From assembly GCF_008297955.1 (NCBI RefSeq), contig NZ_VTPY01000003.1, positions 186,001 to 250,000 of the forward strand: a stretch of DNA of 64,000 nt, given 5' to 3'. The notes beneath the pieces are model-generated. The model did not search any database, had not been told where the DNA came from, and worked only from the letters and a program-made list of their open reading frames with translations. Origin of the DNA: Billgrantia pellis (GTDB lineage Bacteria > Pseudomonadota > Gammaproteobacteria > Pseudomonadales > Halomonadaceae). Positions within the stretch are counted from its first letter, which is position 1. Each line of letters begins with the position of its first letter. This document shows positions 8,380 through 17,653 of the stretch, piece after piece. The position numbers and the translations under genes are program-made.

Positions 8380-9222
8380 ATGAAAGGCCGCGAGGCGCTC
8401 GACGAAGCGCCCGTTCGGCGCATAGTGATCGAGGATCGAGAAGTGATCGTCGCCGGGCGAGAGTTCGTGGCTCACCTCCACGCCGTGGGCCTCGAGGTGC
8501 TCGGCGTGGGCAAGCATCTGGCGCGCGAACTCGCCCGACTCCTTCCCTCCCGCGACCAGATGTACCGGCGAAGGCACCCGGCAGTCCAGGAACAGCGGGC
8601 TGTAGTCGCTGATGTCGCGGCCGGTGAGCTGCAGCTTGGGCTGCAGCCACGACCAGGGGAAAGGGCGCAGATCGAAGAGGCCGCTGACGCACAGAGTCCC
8701 GCCGATCAGGTCGTGCGGCAGGTCGTAGCAGCCCTGCCAGTCGGTCGCCAGCAGCATGGCACAGAGATGGCCACCGGCCGAATGCCCGGAGACGCTCATT
8801 CGCATCGGATCGGCTCCCAGCGATGCGGCATGGCGATGCAACCAGGCCACCGCGGCGCGGCTCTGACGCACCACTTCGCCGAAGGTCACCGTGGGACACA
8901 GCGCATAGTTGACCACGGCTACGTTGATGCCCGCCCGCACCAGGCCCTCGGCGACGAAACCGAACTCGCGATGCCCGAGCGAGCGCCAGTAGCCGCCGTG
9001 AAAGAAGACGTGCAGTGGGGCATTCTCGGTGTCGGCATGATAGAGGTCCAGCCGCTCGGCCCGCGTCGGGCCGAAAGCGATATCGGCGGAGACCCGGGTC
9101 GTCTCGCACACACGCTCGCTGCGTGAGCGCCAGTCGGCGAGCAGCGCGGCCGAGTCGCGCCCACGCATGGGGTCGTACTCCCGGTCGATCTCTTCCTGGG
9201 TGGCAAAGTCGCGATAGAGCAT
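8371..9222 (-). CDS. Alpha/beta hydrolase, kynurenine formamidase-like
   Basis: Alpha/beta hydrolase of 283 residues. The oxyanion motif HGGYW, the nucleophile elbow GHSAGGHL and the late GDDHFSI supplying the His match the eukaryotic-type N-formylkynurenine formamidase/carboxylesterase subfamily. It probably acts on a formamide or small ester in the cytoplasm. The start at 9222 (MLYRDFATQEE) gives the normal family N-terminus. The extra residues from the longer frame are not protein-like. It converges on the CoA-ligase operon. If it is a formamidase, tryptophan breakdown through kynurenine would feed anthranilate into that operon. Confidence 0.8.
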   Translation of the reverse strand: MLYRDFATQEEIDREYDPMRGRDSAALLADWRSRSERVCETTRVSADIAFGPTRAERLDLYHADTENAPLHVFFHGGYWRSLGHREFGFVAEGLVRAGINVAVVNYALCPTVTFGEVVRQSRAAVAWLHRHAASLGADPMRMSVSGHSAGGHLCAMLLATDWQGCYDLPHDLIGGTLCVSGLFDLRPFPWSWLQPKLQLTGRDISDYSPLFLDCRVPSPVHLVAGGKESGEFARQMLAHAEHLEAHGVEVSHELSPGDDHFSILDHYAPNGRFVERLAAFHDA

Positions 9223-9230
9223 GATTCCCC

Positions 9231-9752
9231 TCAGGGCCACAGACCGCGAACGGAGCGGTACAGGATACCCAGCGGTGCCAGCGCCAGCACGAGGAAGCCG
9301 ATCAGCGTCCAGCCGGGCAACGAAATGCCCAACAGAAGGAAGTCGATCTCCGCACATTCCCCCGAACCGGAGAGCACCATGGCAACCACATCGCGCATAG
9401 GCAGGATGTCCATCATGTAGTCGAGCCCCGGCCCGCAGCTCGGCACCTCATCGGGCGGCAGCGACTGCAGCCACAGGTGCCGCCCGGCCACAACAATGCC
9501 GGCGAGCACCGCGGTCAGCGAGAAACCACCATAGATTACCGGCCCCAATCGCCCGGCAGGGTTGTGGAAAGCGGCAACGATGAACACGGCGGCGGCAGCC
9601 AGCACCGCCACGCGCTGGAAGATGCACAGCGGGCAGGGCTCCAACCCGGCGAGATGCTCCAGCCCCAGGGCGACCAACATCATGAGAATGCAAAAGGCTA
9701 ACCCGGCCAGGCTCCATTGGCGCACGGAGAGATACTGAAGACGCGCGAGCAT
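9231..9752 (-). CDS. dsbB: Disulfide bond formation protein DsbB
   Basis: Inner-membrane quinone reductase of 173 residues that reoxidises DsbA. It has four hydrophobic helices, the first periplasmic loop pair in EPCPLC and the second loop cysteines in PSCGPG and GECAE, the full set of four catalytic Cys. The start ATG shares its A with the last base of the gshA stop (TGATG), so translation should depend on gshA read-through. A longer frame extending to 10151 lies inside gshA and is a shadow. Confidence 0.93.
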   Translation of the reverse strand: MLARLQYLSVRQWSLAGLAFCILMMLVALGLEHLAGLEPCPLCIFQRVAVLAAAAVFIVAAFHNPAGRLGPVIYGGFSLTAVLAGIVVAGRHLWLQSLPPDEVPSCGPGLDYMMDILPMRDVVAMVLSGSGECAEIDFLLLGISLPGWTLIGFLVLALAPLGILYRSVRGLWP

Positions 9753-11368
9753 CAGGCCCTCCCCTGGCTGGCTGTCACGACGCGAGGTTCGCGGGCGTTG
9801 GTGAAATAGCGATCGAGAAAGTCCTCGAAGCGCTCGGCGTCGCCCGCTTCGATGTCGTGCTGCTGCTGGTGCGAGGTTACCGCCAACTGCTCGAACAACG
9901 CCTCGCGCGAGCAACTGATCGGCTCGTGGCTCAACCGTTCGGCCTGCTCGCGGGCAATGGCGAGAATGGCATCGGCGAATTCCTCCCCGTTGTCCTCGAG
10001 CCGCGCCTGCAACCTGCCGGAAGGGGTCAGCGTCGCGTCTTCCAGCCATGGGGCGAGCGCCGCTACGGCGTCCGCGTGGGGCGAGCCCTCTTCGAGGGCG
10101 TCGAGCAGCTCGGCGGCATGACGAATCTCGGCGAATATTTCGCCTCCCCAAGCGGCGATCGAACGGTGGCGGCCATCCTGCTCCAGCCTGAGCTGGGGGT
10201 CACGGCCACGCTCGACCACGCGGCGGCGGTTGTCATCCAGCCGGTCACACTCGTCATCGGGTATCCACGGGCTATCGGCCAGCAGGCACCACATCAGGAA
10301 GGCATCGATGAAGCGCAGGCGGGTCTCGTCGATGCCCAGCGGCAGGAACGGATCCAGGTCGAGGCAGCGAACTTCGATGTACTCCACGCCACGCGCCTCG
10401 AGGGCCTGGCTGGGCGTCTCGTTGTGACGGGTGACGCGTTTGGGTCGAATGTCGCTGTAGTATTCATTCTCGATCTGCAGAATGTTGGCATTGAGCTGGC
10501 GCCAGTCGGTACCGTCGCGCACGCCCAGCGCCTCGTAGGCGGGCCATGGCGTGGAAATGGCGTGACGCAGGGTGCCCACGTAGTTGGACAGCGAGTTGAA
10601 GCAGATCTTGAGCTGCGACTGGACCTTGTTCTGGTAGCCCAGGTCGGACATGCGCAGGCTGGTGGCATAGGGAGACACCAGCGTCTCACGGCCATGCGCA
10701 CGAAGCTTTTCGGGAATGTCGCCCTCGGGCAGGAAGCTGCGGTCCAGGGCCGGCGAGGCGCCGAATAGATAGAGCAGCAGCCAGCTGTGACGGCGGAAAT
10801 TGCGGATCAAACCGAAGTAGCGGGTCGAGCGATAGTCGTCGAGTGACGTTTCCTCGGCAGCGTCGCGCTCGCGTAGCAGCGCCCACAGCTCGTCGGGCAA
10901 CGAGACGTTGTAATGGATCCCGGCGATGGCCTGCATGATTCGGCCGTAGCGCACATCGAGCCCACGGCGATAGACGTGCTTCATGTAGCCCACATTGGAA
11001 CTGCCGTAGTCGGCAATCGTCACGCTGTCGTTGCCATTGAGCCTGGCCGGCATGCTGGCCGGCCAGATCAACTCGTCGCCCAGGTGGCGATAGCTGAAGC
11101 GATGCAGGTCGGCGAGAAAGTCGATGGCGTCGTCCGGACGGCAGTAGACCGGCGTGATGTATTCCAGCAATGCCTCGGAATAATCGGTGGTAATATGCGG
11201 GTGAGTCAGCTTGGAACCCAGCGCCTGCGGATGGGGCGTGGGGGCGATGCGCCCATCGCGATCGACGCGCAGCCCCTCCTTCTCCAACCCGCGGCGCAGG
11301 CGGCCGAAACGTCCTTGAGCCGCCAGGTCGGTAAGATGCGAAACGATGGCAGAGTATGAATCAGACAA
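9752..11368 (-). CDS. gshA: Glutamate-cysteine ligase, type 1
   Basis: Catalyses ATP-dependent joining of Glu and Cys, the first step of glutathione synthesis, in the cytoplasm. Length is 538 residues, slightly longer than the E. coli enzyme (518). Recognisable proteobacterial GshA segments include LTHPHITTDYSEALLEYITP near 54-73, FLADLHRFSYRHLGDELIWP near 83 and YIEVRCLDLDPFLPLGI near 315. The start codon is TTG, as in E. coli gshA, with only a weak GGGG ribosome site. It is the first gene of a pair with dsbB, with which it shares a TGATG stop/start. Confidence 0.93.
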   Translation of the reverse strand: MSDSYSAIVSHLTDLAAQGRFGRLRRGLEKEGLRVDRDGRIAPTPHPQALGSKLTHPHITTDYSEALLEYITPVYCRPDDAIDFLADLHRFSYRHLGDELIWPASMPARLNGNDSVTIADYGSSNVGYMKHVYRRGLDVRYGRIMQAIAGIHYNVSLPDELWALLRERDAAEETSLDDYRSTRYFGLIRNFRRHSWLLLYLFGASPALDRSFLPEGDIPEKLRAHGRETLVSPYATSLRMSDLGYQNKVQSQLKICFNSLSNYVGTLRHAISTPWPAYEALGVRDGTDWRQLNANILQIENEYYSDIRPKRVTRHNETPSQALEARGVEYIEVRCLDLDPFLPLGIDETRLRFIDAFLMWCLLADSPWIPDDECDRLDDNRRRVVERGRDPQLRLEQDGRHRSIAAWGGEIFAEIRHAAELLDALEEGSPHADAVAALAPWLEDATLTPSGRLQARLEDNGEEFADAILAIAREQAERLSHEPISCSREALFEQLAVTSHQQQHDIEAGDAERFEDFLDRYFTNAREPRVVTASQGRA

Positions 11369-11485
11369 GGCGTGGACCCCATGTCTTGGAGGCCTTCAGC
11401 GGGCCTCTTGGCCGATGCATGATGGCCGCCAGCGACGGCCGGTCATGCGAATGATGTCGAGAGTATGGCGACAGACGTAGCGGGA

Positions 11486-13852
11486 TCAAGATTTGCCCTT
11501 CTTCGCTTTGAGCAGCGCGGCGCCAAGGGCCCCCATTGGAGCGGATGATTCCTGCCCGCTCCGCGTGCCCGTACGCGGCGCCTTGCCCGGAGCGCGGCGG
11601 CGCGTGTCGCCATCGCCACGCGACGATCTGCCGCTGCCCCGACTGGCTTCAGCTTCGCCCGGCTGGTCGTCGAGCCGCATGGAGAGGCCGATGCGAGCGC
11701 GTTCGAGATCCACGCTCATCACCTTCACCTTGACGATGTCGCCGGCCTTGACCACCGAGCGCGGATCCTCGACGAACTTGTTCGAAAGGGCCGAGATGTG
11801 CACCAGCCCATCCTGATGGACGCCGATGTCGACGAAGGCACCGAAGTGAGTGACATTGGTCACGCTGCCTTCGAGGATCATGCCCGGTTCCAGATCCTTG
11901 AGTGTCTCGACGCCTTCGCGGAACTCGGCGGCCTTGAACTCGGGCCGCGGGTCGCGCCCCGGCTTGTCGAGCTCCTTGAGAATATCGCTGATGGTAGGCA
12001 CGCCGAAGCGCTCGTCGGCGAACTCGGCCGGCTTGACCGCCTTCAGCGTGGCGCTGTCGCCGATCAGGCTCGCCACCGGACGACCGCTGCGGCTGGCGAT
12101 GCGCTCGACCAACGGGTAGGCCTCGGGGTGAACGGCGCTCGCGTCGAGCGGGTTGTCGCCGTTCATGATGCGCAGGAAGCCCGCGCACTGCTCGAAAGTC
12201 TTGGGCCCCAGCCGGCTGACGTCGAGCAGTTGCTGGCGGCTCTTGAAGGCGCCCTCGACGTTGCGCCGAGCGACGATGTTTTCGGCCAGTGCCGGGTTGA
12301 GCCCGGCCACCCGCGACAGCAGCGCGCTGGAGGCGGTATTGAGGTCGACCCCCACCGCATTGACGCAATCCTCGATCACGGCTTCCAGGCTTCTGGAGAG
12401 CTGCAGTTGGGAAACGTCGTGCTGATACTGCCCCACGCCGATCGACTTGGGCTCGATCTTGACCAGCTCGGCCAGCGGATCCTGGAGCCGGCGGGCGATG
12501 GAGACCGCGCCGCGGATGGTGACGTCGAGGTCGGGCAGTTCCTTCGAGGCGTACTCCGAGGCGGAATAGACCGAGGCACCGGCCTCGCTGACCATCACCT
12601 TGGCAAGCTGCCGCTTGCCGGCGAGGGCCTTGACCAGATCGCCGGCCAACCTGTCGGTCTCGCGGCTCGCCGTGCCGTTGCCCACGGCGATCAGCGCCAC
12701 GTCGTGTTTCTCCACCAGTCTGGCCAGCTCGGCCAGCGAAGCGTCCCACGCGTTGCGCGGCGCGTGAGGGAAGATAGTGGCGTGTTCGAGGAACTGGCCG
12801 GTGGCGTCGACCACCGCCACCTTGCAGCCGGTGCGCAGACCCGGATCGATGGCCAGTGTGGCCTTCTGCCCTGCCGGGGCGGCCAGCAGCAGGTCCTTGA
12901 GATTGGCAGCGAAGACCTCGATCGCCTCCAGTTCGGCGCGCTCGCGCAGCCGCCCCATCAGCTCGGTTTCAAGGTGGGTGTAGAGCTTGACCCGCCAGGT
13001 CCAGCGCACCACGTCGGCCAGCCACTTGTCGGCGGCCCGCCCCTCGTCGCGAATGTCGAAGTGGCGGGCGATGGCCACCTGGGCCGGATGAAGCGGCGCC
13101 TCATCCTCGCCGGGAAGGCGGATGGCCAGGGTCAGCACGCCCTCGTTGCGGCCGCGGAACATTGCCAGCGCCCGATGCGACGGCGCCTTGGCCAGCGGCT
13201 CGTCGTGCTCGAAGTAGTCGGAGAACTTGGCACCCTCGCGCTCCTTCCCCTCCAGTATCCGTGCAGAGAGTTCGCCCTCGTTCCACAGTCGCTCACGCAG
13301 CGTGCCCACTAGCTCGGGATCTTCGGCGAAGCGCTCCATGAGGATCTGGCGAGCGCCGTCCAGTGCCGACTTGGCATCCTCCACGGCCGGAATGTCGCCC
13401 TCGGCGGGACGGAGGTACTTCCCCGCCTCGGTTTCAGGGTCGAGGGTGGGATCGGCCAGCAGCGCGTCGGCCAGCGGCTCGAGACCGGCCTCACGGGCGA
13501 TCTGCGCCTTGGTACGACGCTTCTTCCTGTAGGGCAGGTAGAGGTCTTCCAGGCGCTGCTTGGTATCGGCCGCTTGGATCTGGCTTTCGAGCTCCGGCGT
13601 CAGCTTGCCCTGTTCGTCGATGGCGGCGAGCACGGCAGTGCGGCGCTCCTCCAGCTCACGCAGGTAGCGCAGCCGTTCGTCGAGGTTGCGCAACTGGCTA
13701 TCGTCGAGGCCGCCGGTGACCTCCTTGCGGTAACGGGAGATGAAGGGCACGGTGGCCCCGCCGTCGAGCAGTTCCACCGTGGCGGCGACTTGCTGGGGGC
13801 GTACGGCGAGTTCCTCGGCGAGGCGCGAAATGATCCGGGTCGTGGCGTCCAT
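11486..13852 (-). CDS. tex: Transcription accessory protein Tex
   Basis: Nucleic-acid-binding protein of 788 residues, the usual Tex length. Domains in order: helical N-terminal region (1 to about 310), YqgF/RNase-H-like fold starting [10 protein letters not shown] near 330, helix-hairpin-helix pair around 500-560 ([20 protein letters not shown]) and an S1 domain near 650-725 ([22 protein letters not shown]). The tail after 730 is Arg/Gly/Ser-rich and unstructured. Tex acts in the cytoplasm with transcribing RNA polymerase and affects RNA quality and virulence gene expression in several species. The start follows AAGGAA and the gene stands alone. Confidence 0.95.
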   Translation of the reverse strand: MDATTRIISRLAEELAVRPQQVAATVELLDGGATVPFISRYRKEVTGGLDDSQLRNLDERLRYLRELEERRTAVLAAIDEQGKLTPELESQIQAADTKQRLEDLYLPYRKKRRTKAQIAREAGLEPLADALLADPTLDPETEAGKYLRPAEGDIPAVEDAKSALDGARQILMERFAEDPELVGTLRERLWNEGELSARILEGKEREGAKFSDYFEHDEPLAKAPSHRALAMFRGRNEGVLTLAIRLPGEDEAPLHPAQVAIARHFDIRDEGRAADKWLADVVRWTWRVKLYTHLETELMGRLRERAELEAIEVFAANLKDLLLAAPAGQKATLAIDPGLRTGCKVAVVDATGQFLEHATIFPHAPRNAWDASLAELARLVEKHDVALIAVGNGTASRETDRLAGDLVKALAGKRQLAKVMVSEAGASVYSASEYASKELPDLDVTIRGAVSIARRLQDPLAELVKIEPKSIGVGQYQHDVSQLQLSRSLEAVIEDCVNAVGVDLNTASSALLSRVAGLNPALAENIVARRNVEGAFKSRQQLLDVSRLGPKTFEQCAGFLRIMNGDNPLDASAVHPEAYPLVERIASRSGRPVASLIGDSATLKAVKPAEFADERFGVPTISDILKELDKPGRDPRPEFKAAEFREGVETLKDLEPGMILEGSVTNVTHFGAFVDIGVHQDGLVHISALSNKFVEDPRSVVKAGDIVKVKVMSVDLERARIGLSMRLDDQPGEAEASRGSGRSSRGDGDTRRRAPGKAPRTGTRSGQESSAPMGALGAALLKAKKGKS

Positions 13853-13923
13853 GACTTCCTTGGTATTGCAACAACGAAAGATCGCGCCAAGTTACCACAA
13901 ACGCCCTCGTGTCGCTGCCGGGA

Positions 13924-14166
13924 TCAACGCCGCCAGCCGAGGTCGTCCCAATAGTGCCGGCGGCTCTCGCGCCGGACCTGTTCCCGGGACAGGCCGACGT
14001 CGCGCAGCAGTTCGTCGGGCAGCGCCTGCAGCTGTCGGCGCTCGCGCCAAAGCTGGTTGTAGCGTCTCAACCGCCTCATGACACCGGTCACGCCGAAAAG
14101 ACGCCGCCAGGGTGCCGGCGGATGCGCGGGAGCGGAGACAGAATCGCAGCAGACATGGGGATTCAT
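13924..14166 (-). CDS. DUF1127 small basic protein
   Basis: 80-residue Arg-rich protein. The central segment RLRRYNQLWRERRQLQALPDELLRDVGLSREQV is a textbook DUF1127 domain (YjiS-like). Family members are small RNA-binding or phosphate/colonisation regulators in alphaproteobacteria. The role in gammaproteobacteria is not established. The extra N-terminal 25 residues (Cys/Pro-rich) are unconserved. The gene is divergent from a LysR regulator 106 bases away, an arrangement seen in many proteobacteria that suggests control by it. Confidence 0.85.
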   Translation of the reverse strand: MNPHVCCDSVSAPAHPPAPWRRLFGVTGVMRRLRRYNQLWRERRQLQALPDELLRDVGLSREQVRRESRRHYWDDLGWRR

Positions 14167-14272
14167 GACATTTCCACCTTGGTATCAACGAAGAGGGTGA
14201 AAGTCTCGTCCTTGGCGTAGAATCAATCCAACGAATAGTTCTTATGACCGACATCACCAGGAATGATGCTTC

Positions 14273-15127
14273 ATGAGCGCGACCATCGACCACGAACTGC
14301 TGCGTACCTTTGTCGCCATCGTCGATCATGGCGGCTTCACTCGCGCGGCCCAGGCGGTCAACCGCACCCAGTCGGCGGTAAGCATGCAGATCAAGCGACT
14401 CGAGGAAGACGTGATACAGCGTCCGCTGTTCGAACGCCAGGGCCGACAGATGCATCTGACCAGCGAGGGCACCACGCTGCTGAGCTATGCGCGCCGGATC
14501 CTTGAACTACAGGGCGAGGCGCTGAATAGGCTGCGCGAGCCGGAAATGGTCGGCCGGGTGCGGATCGGTGTGCCCGACGACTTCGTGATGCGCTTCCTGC
14601 CCGGTATTCTCAAGTCCTTTTCCCGAGCCTGGCCGCTAATCGATGTCGAGGTGCAGTGCGCCCCGTCTTCCGAACTGCTCAACCGCCCCCACGGCAGCCT
14701 CGACCTGAGCATCGTGACCCGCGAGGTAGGCCAGGAGATCGGCACGATACTGCGCCGCGAGGAGACGGTCTGGGTTACCGCCGAGAGCCATACCGTTCAT
14801 CGTCAGTCACCGTTGCCCCTGGCGCTGTTCGAGGCCCCCTGCTTCTGTCGCCGTCATGCCTGCCACAGCCTGACCCGGGCCGGCCGCCCGTACCGCATCG
14901 CCTACTCGAGCCCCAGCCTGGCCACCCTACAGGCGGTGGTCGGTGCCGGTCTCGCGGTCTCGGCATTGATGCGTAGTCTGGTCACCCCCGGAATGCGCGT
15001 GCTCGGCGCGGCGGATGGCTTCCCCCCGCTGCCCGACGGCTCCATCGTGCTGTTGCGTACTCCCGATAACAGATCACCGGCGGTGGACAGCCTGGCGCAG
15101 CATATCGTCGAGGGATTTAGAAGTTAG
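14273..15127 (+). CDS. LysR-family regulator, LrhA/HexA-like
   Basis: Transcription factor of 284 residues. The N-terminal winged helix (about 5-65: LLRTFVAIVDHGGFTRAAQ, RTQSAVSMQIKRLE) is followed by a periplasmic-binding-fold effector domain. The end of the domain (LGAADGFPPLPD) resembles the LrhA/HexA branch, which controls motility and virulence. The start ATG at 14273 follows AGGAA. It is divergent from the DUF1127 gene and immediately upstream of a chemoreceptor gene that has its own sigma-28 promoter. A link to motility control is attractive but inferred. Confidence 0.88.
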   Translation: MSATIDHELLRTFVAIVDHGGFTRAAQAVNRTQSAVSMQIKRLEEDVIQRPLFERQGRQMHLTSEGTTLLSYARRILELQGEALNRLREPEMVGRVRIGVPDDFVMRFLPGILKSFSRAWPLIDVEVQCAPSSELLNRPHGSLDLSIVTREVGQEIGTILRREETVWVTAESHTVHRQSPLPLALFEAPCFCRRHACHSLTRAGRPYRIAYSSPSLATLQAVVGAGLAVSALMRSLVTPGMRVLGAADGFPPLPDGSIVLLRTPDNRSPAVDSLAQHIVEGFRS

Positions 15128-15195
15128 ACACTCACCCGTCGTCAACTTCCTGTCAAAACTTCCTTGCCAACGAAGCTGCCTCTTCTCTCGCGCAT

Positions 15196-15222
15196 TAAAG
15201 TTCTTAGGCCAAACGCCGATAA
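15196..15222 (+). promoter_or_regulatory. Sigma-28 (FliA) promoter for chemoreceptor gene
   Basis: TAAAGTTC at 15196-15203, an 11-base spacer, then GCCGATAA at 15215-15222. This matches the flagellar sigma-28 consensus TAAAGTTT-N11-GCCGATAA at 15 of 16 positions with the exact spacing. It lies 107 bases before the chemoreceptor ATG, just past the end of the LysR gene. Confidence 0.85.
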
Positions 15223-15329
15223 CGTCAATGCAGTCTCGCCCCTCCACCATGCGCGTTCCCGCGCCACCTATAAAATCAAAACGAATTAAAACGACTCGAA
15301 TAAGTCCCACTCCGGCAAGGGAGTCACTC

Positions 15330-16985
15330 ATGTGCAGCCATATCATGAACAAGATACGCGTCAAATATGCCATCGCCTTCATCGGCGTCGCCCTGTCACT
15401 GCTGGTCATCGTCATCGTCGACCTAATACTGGTGCACTCCGTCAGGGACCGCATGACCGAATTCAGCGGCACCTTCAATGCCGCCATTTCCGCCGTGCTC
15501 AATGCCGATCGTGACCTTTACCAGGCACGCGTCGCCGAGCTGGAATACCTCCAAGTGGAGGCCGACTCCGGCCGGGCCCAGGCACTGCGGGAGAACTACG
15601 AGGAGAACGCCCGGCAGGCCTACGACCGCATGCACGAGTTCACCCAGCGACTCGCCGCCTATCCGGAGATCACCGGCCGCCTGGATGGCTTCGAAACGCT
15701 GTTCTCCACCTGGTCGGCGCAATCCAGCGGGGTACTGTCACTGCATGCCACCGGCAACACCGAAGCAGCGCGCGAACAGCTCGAGGGAAATTCGCTCGCA
15801 GCCTTCGATCGCCTGCGAGACGTCTACAACGAAGCAGGAGAATTGGCCGATGCCAAGGTTGTCGAGCTCGAAACCCTGACACTTTCGCGAATCCGTAAGC
15901 AGCAGTTCGGCGTACTTGGATTCAGCCTGCTGGTCTTTCTCGCCGCTGTCGCGATCGCACTGATCGGCCCGATGTTAATGGCGCAAGCCATCCGCCAGAT
16001 TACGGGCCGCATCAGGGAGATCACAGAGGGTGACGGTGACCTGACGGCTCGCATCGTGAGCCGGCGCAAAGACGAACTAGGCGAGCTGGCCGAGCAGTTC
16101 AATGCCTTCATACTGCGCATCGACAGGACATTGCAGACCGTACGCAGCAGCACCCTGAACGTTCACAACGCTGCCAACGAGATCGCCAAGAGCAGCCAGG
16201 AGCTGGCCTCGCGCACCGAGCAGACCGCCGCCAATCTGCAGGAAACCTCGGCCTCCATGGAGGAAATCACGATAACGGTGAGTAACACGTCCCACGCCAC
16301 GCAGCAGGCCAACCAGTGGGTGCAGGAGACGGTGGGCGTCGCCCGTCGCGGTCAAGAGGCCATGACCCACGTCGAAAATACGATGGACGACATCAGCCGC
16401 TCCGCGGCGCAGATCGACGAGTTCATCGGCCTGATCGATAGCATCACGTTCCAGACGAACATCCTTGCTCTCAATGCGTCGGTGGAGGCGGCACGCGCCG
16501 GGGAACACGGCCGGGGGTTCGCCGTGGTGGCACAGGAGGTTCGCACCCTGGCCAGCCGCTCGAGCGATGCGTCTCGCGGCATTCGCGAGCTGATCGATAC
16601 CTCTGTCTCGCGCACCCAATCGGGGGCGAGTCTGGTCAAGAGCACGGGCAGGACCATGCAGGAGATCGTCGCCAGCATCGAGCGCATCACCGGCGTGATC
16701 GGAGAGATCAGCGCCGGTGCCAAGGAGCAAAGTCAGGGTATCGCCCAGGTCAACATCGCGGTTTCCGAACTTGACAACATGACGCAGCACAATGCCTCGC
16801 TCGTCGAGCAGACCAGCGCAGCGGCCGCCGAGATGCGCGAACAGGCCGAGCACCTGAACGACCTGATCGCCAGCTTCCGCCTCAGCGAAGTCGACGACAC
16901 AGGGCGGATATTGCCGTCCACCCCGGCCCTGCCAAAACCGCATTCCGTCAGCCCACGCCTCACGCAAGCCCTGCCCGCCACATGA
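15330..16985 (+). CDS. Methyl-accepting chemotaxis protein
   Basis: Chemoreceptor of 551 residues. Transmembrane helix 1 spans about 12-34, a periplasmic four-helix-bundle sensor about 36-190, helix 2 about 193-213 and HAMP about 214-268, followed by a long signalling hairpin. The conserved tip IDSITFQTNILALNASVEAARAGEHGRGF lies near 370-400. The C-terminus lacks the NWETF-type pentapeptide that tethers CheR/CheB. The start ATG at 15330 follows AAGGGAG. A frame reaching back into the LysR gene is rejected. Its sigma-28 promoter places it in the late flagellar regulon. The ligand is unknown, although four-helix sensors of this type often bind amino or organic acids. Confidence 0.93.
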   Translation: MCSHIMNKIRVKYAIAFIGVALSLLVIVIVDLILVHSVRDRMTEFSGTFNAAISAVLNADRDLYQARVAELEYLQVEADSGRAQALRENYEENARQAYDRMHEFTQRLAAYPEITGRLDGFETLFSTWSAQSSGVLSLHATGNTEAAREQLEGNSLAAFDRLRDVYNEAGELADAKVVELETLTLSRIRKQQFGVLGFSLLVFLAAVAIALIGPMLMAQAIRQITGRIREITEGDGDLTARIVSRRKDELGELAEQFNAFILRIDRTLQTVRSSTLNVHNAANEIAKSSQELASRTEQTAANLQETSASMEEITITVSNTSHATQQANQWVQETVGVARRGQEAMTHVENTMDDISRSAAQIDEFIGLIDSITFQTNILALNASVEAARAGEHGRGFAVVAQEVRTLASRSSDASRGIRELIDTSVSRTQSGASLVKSTGRTMQEIVASIERITGVIGEISAGAKEQSQGIAQVNIAVSELDNMTQHNASLVEQTSAAAAEMREQAEHLNDLIASFRLSEVDDTGRILPSTPALPKPHSVSPRLTQALPAT

Positions 16986-16992
16986 GGCGGGC
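16973..16992. terminator. Hairpin at tail-to-tail junction of chemoreceptor and msrB
   Basis: Inverted repeat GCCCGCC / GGCGGGC with a 6-base loop that holds the chemoreceptor TGA stop. msrB ends 21 bases further on the opposite strand. There is no T-run on either side, so terminator function is uncertain. Confidence 0.4.
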
Positions 16993-17006
16993 CAGCGGAC
17001 GGTGGA

Positions 17007-17504
17007 TCACACCGGCACGAACCGCAGTGCCAAACCGTTATTGCACCAGCGCAAGCCGGTGGGCTCTGGGCCATCGCTGAAAACATGGCCTTGGTGACCG
17101 CCGCAGCGGGCGCAGTGATACTCGCGCCGCGGCCAGACCAGGCTGAAGTCGAGCTGGCTGAGCAGGTGCCCTTCGATATGATCGAAGAAGCTCGGCCAGC
17201 CGGTGCCGGAGTCGTACTTCATGGCACTCTCGAACAGCGGTAGGTCGCAACCGGCGCAGCGGTATACACCCTCGCGGGTTTCCTGGTCCAGCGGGCTGGA
17301 CCAAGGCTCCTCGGTTCCGTGATCGCGCAGGATCTCGAACTGCTCGGGCGTCAGCCGTTCCCGCCACTCGTCGCGCGAGAGTTCGAGACGCTCAAGACCG
17401 GGAGCCGCCTCAAGCGACAGGCGGGGGAACCCCCATCCAACGCCAGGCAACAAGCTGGCCGCTCCACCGACGCCAAGCAGCCCCAGGAAAAGACGACGTT
17501 TCAT
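17007..17504 (-). CDS. msrB: Exported peptide-methionine (R)-S-oxide reductase MsrB
   Basis: Reduces the R epimer of methionine sulfoxide in proteins. Length is 165 residues, about 30 more than cytoplasmic MsrB, owing to an N-terminal KRR plus hydrophobic segment that looks like a signal peptide or membrane anchor (1 to about 26). Two zinc-binding CxxC pairs (CAGC, CARC) and the catalytic Cys in RWCNNGLAL are present. The usual CINS around that Cys reads CNNG. The start follows GGGGGAGAAC. Being exported, it would repair envelope proteins, perhaps with the redox/metal genes beside it. Confidence 0.9.
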   Translation of the reverse strand: MKRRLFLGLLGVGGAASLLPGVGWGFPRLSLEAAPGLERLELSRDEWRERLTPEQFEILRDHGTEEPWSSPLDQETREGVYRCAGCDLPLFESAMKYDSGTGWPSFFDHIEGHLLSQLDFSLVWPRREYHCARCGGHQGHVFSDGPEPTGLRWCNNGLALRFVPV

Positions 17505-17653
17505 TGTTCTCCCCCAACCGCCGCAGTGCGGCGCTCCAGTATCCGAGACGCGCGTGCATGCTCACTCCCGTTCTGACCCGTCGATCGTTACGGGGTTCGA
17601 GTATTGGCCCCGCCTCCCTTCTCGTCTAGAGTCGGGCATTACGCATAGGCGCC

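Noticed and set aside
11389..11407. GAGGCC/GGCCTC inverted repeat between tex and gshA as tex terminator
   Set aside because: Only a 6-base stem with no T-run and close to the gshA start. Too weak to call.
11798..13312. 504-residue plus-strand open frame over tex
   Set aside because: Antisense shadow of the intact tex gene; composition artefact of high GC.
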